A stretch of 12,740 nt of DNA from a bacterium (GTDB taxonomy: Bacteria; Patescibacteriota; Minisyncoccia; Phycocordibacterales; SBAW01): contig JAUSIO010000042.1 of the NCBI GenBank assembly GCA_030647845.1, positions 1 through 12,740 of the forward strand, written 5' to 3'. Position 1 is the first letter of the stretch. Each line of letters begins with the position of its first letter. Both the position numbers and the translations under genes were made by a program. The notes under the pieces were generated by a model. That model was not told where the DNA came from, did no database searches, and was given only the letters and a program-made list of their open reading frames with translations. This document shows, piece after piece, positions 9,404 through 12,740 of the stretch.

Positions 9404-12103
9404 TTATTTCCCCTTTAGCACGCGCTTGAGGTACTTGCCCGTGTGGGAGTGTTTGTTGTTAGCGACATCCTCGGGTGTACCATATGCGACCAGTGTGCCA
9501 CCGCCCTCACCACCCTCGGGCCCAAAATCCAAAATATAGTCGGCACTTTTAATGATATCCATATTGTGCTCAATCAACACCACACTGTTTCCTGCCGACA
9601 CCAAACGGTTTAATATATCAATCAATTTTTGCACATCTTCGTAATGCAAGCCGACCGTTGGCTCGTCTAAAAGATAGATTGTTTTTTGCAGGTGCGGCCG
9701 GTACAACTCACTGCTGATTTTAACCCGCTGTGCCTCGCCGCCAGAGAGTGTCGTGGCACTCTGCCCAAGTTGCAAATATCCCAAGCCCACTTCGTCGAGC
9801 GTTTTAAGTCGGTCGTAAATCGCCGGGATGTCGTTAAAAAATGCAATCGCTTCCTCCACTGTCATCGAGAGCACATCGTAGATATTTTTTCCCGACGTTT
9901 CAGTCGGGACCCCGACCCCTTGGCGTCGGGGCTTATTACCTTTGATTTTAATTTCCAAGGTCTCTTTCATAAATCGTTTTCCATTGCAGATGTCGCAAGT
10001 CACATACACCGTTGGCAAAAAGTGCATCTCAACCGCAATGGTGCCATTGCCCTCGCACGCCTCGCACCGGCCACCACTGCGGGTTTGTGGAACGTTAAAC
10101 GAGAAGCGCGAGGCACTCCACCCTCGTGCGCGTGCCTCACCTGTTGTCGCAAACAGGTCGCGGATAAACGTAAACGCGCCCGTGTAGGTGGCAGGGTTGC
10201 TACGCGGCGTGCGGCCAATCGGGCTCTGGTCGATAAGTATCGCACGAGCAAGATGCTCGGTCCCGTCGAACACGCTAGCATTGTAGACCTTGTTACTGCG
10301 GTAGCGTTTGTCAAACCGTGCGCGCAGATTTTCGTACAGAATTTGGTAGAGGAACGTTGATTTGCCCGAGCCAGAGACGCCAGTAATTGCCACCGTCTTG
10401 CCCAGTGGCATATCGACCGATAGATTTTTAATATTAAACGCGCGACCACCTCGGATTTTGAGCATGCCTTTGTTTTTTTCGCGCCGGCTCTCGGGCACGG
10501 CAATCTCCTTCTCACCGCGCAGGTACGCAAGCGTGAGCGAGCCGCTTTCGTTCTTTTTTGCAGTCAGCAATTTGTCGAGCTCTCCCGCCACCACAATTTC
10601 GCCACCGTGTACGCCGGCACCCGGCCCGATGTCGACCAAATAGTCGCCCGAGTAAATGGTGTCCTCGTCGTGCTCGACCACGATAATCGTGTTGCCTAAG
10701 TCCCGCAGATTGATGAGCGTTCTAATGAGTCGCTCGTTGTCGCGCTGATGTAAGCCGATGGTCGGCTCATCGAGCACATAGAGTGCACCGACCAAGCCGG
10801 AGCCAAGCTGCGAGGCAAGGCGGATGCGTTGTGCCTCGCCGCCGCTCAAGGTGTTCGCGCGACGCTCCAAGGTCAGATAGTCCAAACCAACATCGAGCAT
10901 AAATTTGAGCCGCGCAGTGATCTCTTTGATTACTGTCTTAGAAATCTCTTGGTCTTTTTTAGAAAGCTCGAGCGCTTGGAAAAAGTCGTGTGCGTTTTTT
11001 ATAGAAAGAGAGGTTAATTCTACGATGTTTTTTGCGTCCTTGGACTTGGGAAGCTCGCCTTCTCCAGCTGCAGGTCTGCGAGGGGACGCTTCCGAAGTCG
11101 ACTTCCCTGCGCCCAAGTAAACGTGTAACGCCTCAGGGCGTAGGCGGCGGCCGATGCACACGGGGCACGGCTCTCCGCTCCAAAAATGTTTGGTGCCAAG
11201 GCCGTTACATGCCGGGCATGCGCCATAGGGAGAGTTAAACGAGAAGAGCCGGGGCTCTACCTCGGGGAATGAGAACCCGTCATACGCGCACATGAATTTC
11301 GCTGAGACCAAGCGTGTGCCACTTGTATCTTCAACCTCGACCAAACCCTCCGACTCTTGGAGCGCACGCTCGACCGCCTCGGACAACCTTTCAACGGCAA
11401 CGTTTTTGGAATTGGTAAAATCACTGACGAGTATCTCGTCCACCAACACCGAAATGCTGTGTTTTTTGTGGCGTGCCAATACTACCGACTCACGCAAACT
11501 CACCAGTGTGCCGTCTATTTTTGCTTTTTCGAATCCCTTACCGAGTAAGTCGTAGAGCAGTTGATAATATTCTCCTTTGCGACCAACCACAACCGGTGAG
11601 AAAATTTTGATAGTATCGTCGGCAATCTCAACGCCCATCACTTTGCGTGTTTTCTTCGGTGTATGTTTTGCGACACCCTCGATAATGCTCTGTATTATCT
11701 CTTCGTTGCTGTGTTTGCGGATTTCGCGCCCGCAGACCAAACAGTGCGGTTTGCCAACGCGCGCAAACAAAATGCGCATATAGTCGTAAATTTCGGTAAT
11801 CGTTGCCACGGTGGAGCGCGGGTTGTTGGAGCGCGATTTTTGGTCGATTGATATTGCCGGCGAGAGGCCTGTGATTTCTTCGACATCGGGCTTTTGCATC
11901 TGGCGCAAAAACTGCCGCGCGTAGGCAGAGAGACTTTCGATATACCTCCGCTGTCCTTCGGCAAAGATAGTGTCAAACGCCAACGACGACTTACCCGAGC
12001 CCGAGAGGCCGGTAAACACAATCAGCTTATTACGCGGGATAGACAGAGACACATTTTTCAAATTATGTGTTTTTGCCCCCTTTATTGTGATTTTATCTTC
12101 CAT
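9404..12103 (-). CDS. uvrA: UvrABC excinuclease subunit A, with two insertions
   Basis: Damage-recognition ATPase of nucleotide excision repair; a dimer loads UvrB on lesions. The 899-aa product has both ABC halves: Walker A GLSGSGKS (32-39) and GVSGSGKS (575-582), signatures LSGGEAQR (419-426, 786-793), DEPTIGLH and DEPTVGLH, zinc modules C296/C299/C313/C316 and C680/C683/C703/C706. About 332-357 and 723-738 are extra segments encoded by palindromic DNA; the second is element copy D. Both interrupt equivalent places, after the zinc module and before KNIVEL or KNIYDVL. Start: the ATG at 12103 gives the family-standard MEDKITIKGAKTHNL; in-frame ATGs at 12115 and 12127 are possible but add unrelated residues. 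An extended -10 lies about 50 nt upstream. No LexA-like operator was recognised. Confidence 0.97.
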   Translation of the reverse strand: MEDKITIKGAKTHNLKNVSLSIPRNKLIVFTGLSGSGKSSLAFDTIFAEGQRRYIESLSAYARQFLRQMQKPDVEEITGLSPAISIDQKSRSNNPRSTVATITEIYDYMRILFARVGKPHCLVCGREIRKHSNEEIIQSIIEGVAKHTPKKTRKVMGVEIADDTIKIFSPVVVGRKGEYYQLLYDLLGKGFEKAKIDGTLVSLRESVVLARHKKHSISVLVDEILVSDFTNSKNVAVERLSEAVERALQESEGLVEVEDTSGTRLVSAKFMCAYDGFSFPEVEPRLFSFNSPYGACPACNGLGTKHFWSGEPCPVCIGRRLRPEALHVYLGAGKSTSEASPRRPAAGEGELPKSKDAKNIVELTSLSIKNAHDFFQALELSKKDQEISKTVIKEITARLKFMLDVGLDYLTLERRANTLSGGEAQRIRLASQLGSGLVGALYVLDEPTIGLHQRDNERLIRTLINLRDLGNTIIVVEHDEDTIYSGDYLVDIGPGAGVHGGEIVVAGELDKLLTAKKNESGSLTLAYLRGEKEIAVPESRREKNKGMLKIRGGRAFNIKNLSVDMPLGKTVAITGVSGSGKSTFLYQILYENLRARFDKRYRSNKVYNASVFDGTEHLARAILIDQSPIGRTPRSNPATYTGAFTFIRDLFATTGEARARGWSASRFSFNVPQTRSGGRCEACEGNGTIAVEMHFLPTVYVTCDICNGKRFMKETLEIKIKGNKPRRQGVGVPTETSGKNIYDVLSMTVEEAIAFFNDIPAIYDRLKTLDEVGLGYLQLGQSATTLSGGEAQRVKISSELYRPHLQKTIYLLDEPTVGLHYEDVQKLIDILNRLVSAGNSVVLIEHNMDIIKSADYILDFGPEGGEGGGTLVAYGTPEDVANNKHSHTGKYLKRVLKGK
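9891..9931 (-). repeat. Double-hairpin palindromic element, copy D (in uvrA)
   Basis: Hairpin 1 CCCGAC (9891-9896)/GTCGGG (9903-9908); hairpin 2 CCCCGAC (9910-9916)/GTCGGGG (9925-9931). Read in frame as KPRRQGVGVPTETSGK (residues 724-739), nearly the same peptide as copy C in UvrC. Confidence 0.93.
11045..11117 (-). repeat. Palindromic insertion of another type in uvrA (about residues 330-354)
   Basis: Outer arms CTTGGG (11045-11050) and CCCAAG (11112-11117), with GGGAAG/CTTCCC (11048-11053 and 11102-11107) nested, enclose a perfect 12-bp palindrome GAAGTCGACTTC (11094-11105) and a CAGCTG core. It encodes STSEASPRRPAAGEGELPKS, which typical UvrA lacks between the zinc module and KNI(V/A)EL. 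Confidence 0.6.
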
Positions 12104-12155
12104 ATACAATAACATTGCCCCACGCATCACGCGAGGGGTAGGGTATGTCCAGGCA

Positions 12156-12164
12156 AGTATAGCA
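12156..12164 (-). promoter_or_regulatory. Extended -10 promoter of uvrA
   Basis: Minus-strand TGC-TATACT is a good extended -10; the -35 region is weak. The predicted start near 12149 gives a leader of about 46 nt that can fold CCCC-CGC with GCG-GGGG (plus-strand 12118-12138, one T-T mismatch) before the ATG at 12103. It is back-to-back with the promoter of the gene at 12219. Confidence 0.55.
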
Positions 12165-12184
12165 GATTTATGCACAGGGCGACA

Positions 12185-12212
12185 TTGCACGAAGTTTGGG
12201 GAGCGCTACACT
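12185..12212 (+). promoter_or_regulatory. Candidate promoter for the small membrane protein
   Basis: TTGCAC (12185-12190), 16-nt spacer, TACACT (12207-12212). The -10 ends exactly 6 nt before the ATG at 12219, the leaderless geometry seen for ddl, uvrC and the dehydrogenase gene. Confidence 0.45.
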
Positions 12213-12218
12213 CTAGGT

Positions 12219-12407
12219 ATGAATCATAAAACGTTTATGCATGTTGCCACGGTCGTCTTTAGCATAGGGGGTGTTGTACACTTGTATCGCGCCGCATACG
12301 GGTTGCCGTTCAACCTTGCGGGTTGGGAGGTTCCGGTCTTATTGTCGTGGATAGCTGGTCTATTTGCGCTGTTTATGGCATACACCGGCTACAAGCACAT
12401 CCGCTAA
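12219..12407 (+). CDS. Small two-helix membrane protein, unknown function
   Basis: The only plus-strand gene found: 62 aa, MNHKTFMHVATVV... to ...GYKHIR. Two hydrophobic stretches are predicted to cross the membrane, about residues 8-26 and 38-57, joined by a short loop with PFNLAGWEVP; the ends are basic (H, K, R), a pattern that would put both ends inside. I recognise no named family. The frame is open far upstream (into uvrA on the other strand), but the ATG at 12219 is chosen because the predicted membrane protein begins there and a -10-like TACACT ends 6 nt before it. It is divergent from uvrA and convergent with the coiled-coil gene; the 35-bp gap to that gene has T-runs but no clear hairpin. 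Confidence 0.75.
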   Translation: MNHKTFMHVATVVFSIGGVVHLYRAAYGLPFNLAGWEVPVLLSWIAGLFALFMAYTGYKHIR

Positions 12408-12442
12408 TAAAATTTGGGCTTTTTTGACCTTTTCTAAGAACT

Positions 12443-12740
12443 TCAATTTGGGAGTGCGGCTTGCTCCAGTGTTTTGATGCGGAGTCCATGGCGTTCGATT
12501 TCGGGGGTGACAAACTCGGTAATTCTTTTGTTTGTGTCCTCAACATCCACTTCTAACGTACCTAGTTTTTCCTCAACCACATCAAAACGCCCGTCAACAT
12601 AGCTCGTAAGTTCAGCAAAACCCTTCGCGGTCATTGCTGCAAGATTTTCTACATCTGTTGTTAGAACGTCAAGTTTTTGAGAGTTTGATTCCACCACCTT
12701 AGTCAAGGTTCCCACCTGTTCAGTCAACGTGCCAATCTGC
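12443..12740 (-). CDS. Coiled-coil protein, N-terminus beyond window edge
   Basis: The frame stays open to the right edge (QIGTLTEQVGTLTKVV...), so the gene is partial; a TTG at 12727 could be taken as a start, but the same heptad-like pattern continues upstream of it. About 98 residues are visible, rich in E, D, K, T, V and L with regular hydrophobic spacing (VGTLTKVV, KLDVLTTDVENLAAM, EEKLGTLEVDVEDTNKRI), predicting a long coiled coil without cysteines or membrane segments. GTLTEQVGTLTKV hints at a short internal repeat. Such proteins are common and functionally unassigned; a structural or scaffold role is only a guess. It ends EQAALPN. Confidence 0.75.
   Translation of the reverse strand, partial: QIGTLTEQVGTLTKVVESNSQKLDVLTTDVENLAAMTAKGFAELTSYVDGRFDVVEEKLGTLEVDVEDTNKRITEFVTPEIERHGLRIKTLEQAALPN

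Noticed and set aside
9258..9539. 93-codon plus-strand open frame over the uvrA 3' end
   Set aside because: It lies mostly antisense to the conserved UvrA C-terminus, has no promoter or ribosome site, and shows no recognisable domain.
4136..9931. Double-hairpin elements as rho-independent terminators
   Set aside because: No T-run follows them in the direction of transcription; the minus strand continues with A-rich sequence, and two copies are inside genes.
4136..9931. CRISPR array
   Set aside because: The repeats are palindromic, irregularly spaced over almost 6 kb and partly translated; there is no spacer-repeat periodicity and no cas gene.
9686..10360. Long plus-strand open frame (224 codons) opposite uvrA
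   Set aside because: Antisense to a highly conserved uvrA region including zinc and Walker motifs; its low-complexity R/A/H-rich product looks like a reading-frame shadow of GC-rich DNA.
12104..12190. 29-residue N-terminal extension of UvrA
   Set aside because: Covers the predicted promoter and leader; the family N-terminus begins at the ATG at 12103.
1..12740. Alternative genetic code (TGA as glycine) known from some Patescibacteria
   Set aside because: TGA serves as stop in mod and the GIY-YIG gene with correctly sized products, and no internal TGA interrupts conserved proteins.

Overview
This window looks like chromosomal DNA of a Candidate Phyla Radiation (Patescibacteria) bacterium, probably a Parcubacteria-type lineage. 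That is inference, based on compact genes on one strand, shortened versions of common families (UvrC, UDP-sugar dehydrogenase), few Shine-Dalgarno sites, several apparently leaderless genes and small palindromic repeats inside coding genes. TGA is used as a stop, so the standard bacterial code 11 fits.

Layout, left to right; nearly everything is on the minus strand. (1) 1-3787: an AT-rich type III restriction-modification operon, mod then res, with an ATGA overlap; res runs off the left edge. Its first start codon lies 11 nt after the CCA end of a tRNA-Ala gene, and base composition changes sharply there. (2) 3799-4253: tRNA-Ala(CGC), tRNA-Pro(CGG), tRNA-Val(CAC), a palindromic repeat and a terminator. 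(3) 4258-5174: a small GGDEF protein with a good promoter, and a GIY-YIG nuclease-like protein. (4) 5175-5490: repeat-rich spacer carrying tRNA-Ala(TGC), a second copy of the palindromic repeat and a duplicated fragment of the tRNA 5' end. (5) 5491-9195: pterin-4a-carbinolamine dehydratase, D-Ala-D-Ala ligase, a short nucleotide-sugar dehydrogenase and uvrC, transcribed from uvrC towards the dehydratase. (6) 9219-12103: uvrA, a possible 48-codon ORF behind it, and a strong terminator. (7) 12219-12740: a divergent two-helix membrane protein and the end of a coiled-coil protein.

The most striking content is a family of about 40-bp double-hairpin elements. Four copies are visible. Two are inserted in the same reading frame in uvrC and uvrA and encode nearly the same peptide. 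The other two lie just upstream of intact tRNA genes, each followed on its promoter side by a second copy of that tRNA's first 11-16 nucleotides. Promoter-like sequences fit the duplicate rather than the intact tRNA, which suggests the elements landed inside tRNA genes and rebuilt them. Other palindromic insertions sit in uvrA and uvrC, and the two in UvrA fall at equivalent points of its two duplicated halves. This resembles the Rickettsia palindromic elements but appears in a different lineage.

A second theme is gene starts: four genes have a -10-like hexamer ending exactly 6 nt before the ATG, the geometry of leaderless mRNAs.
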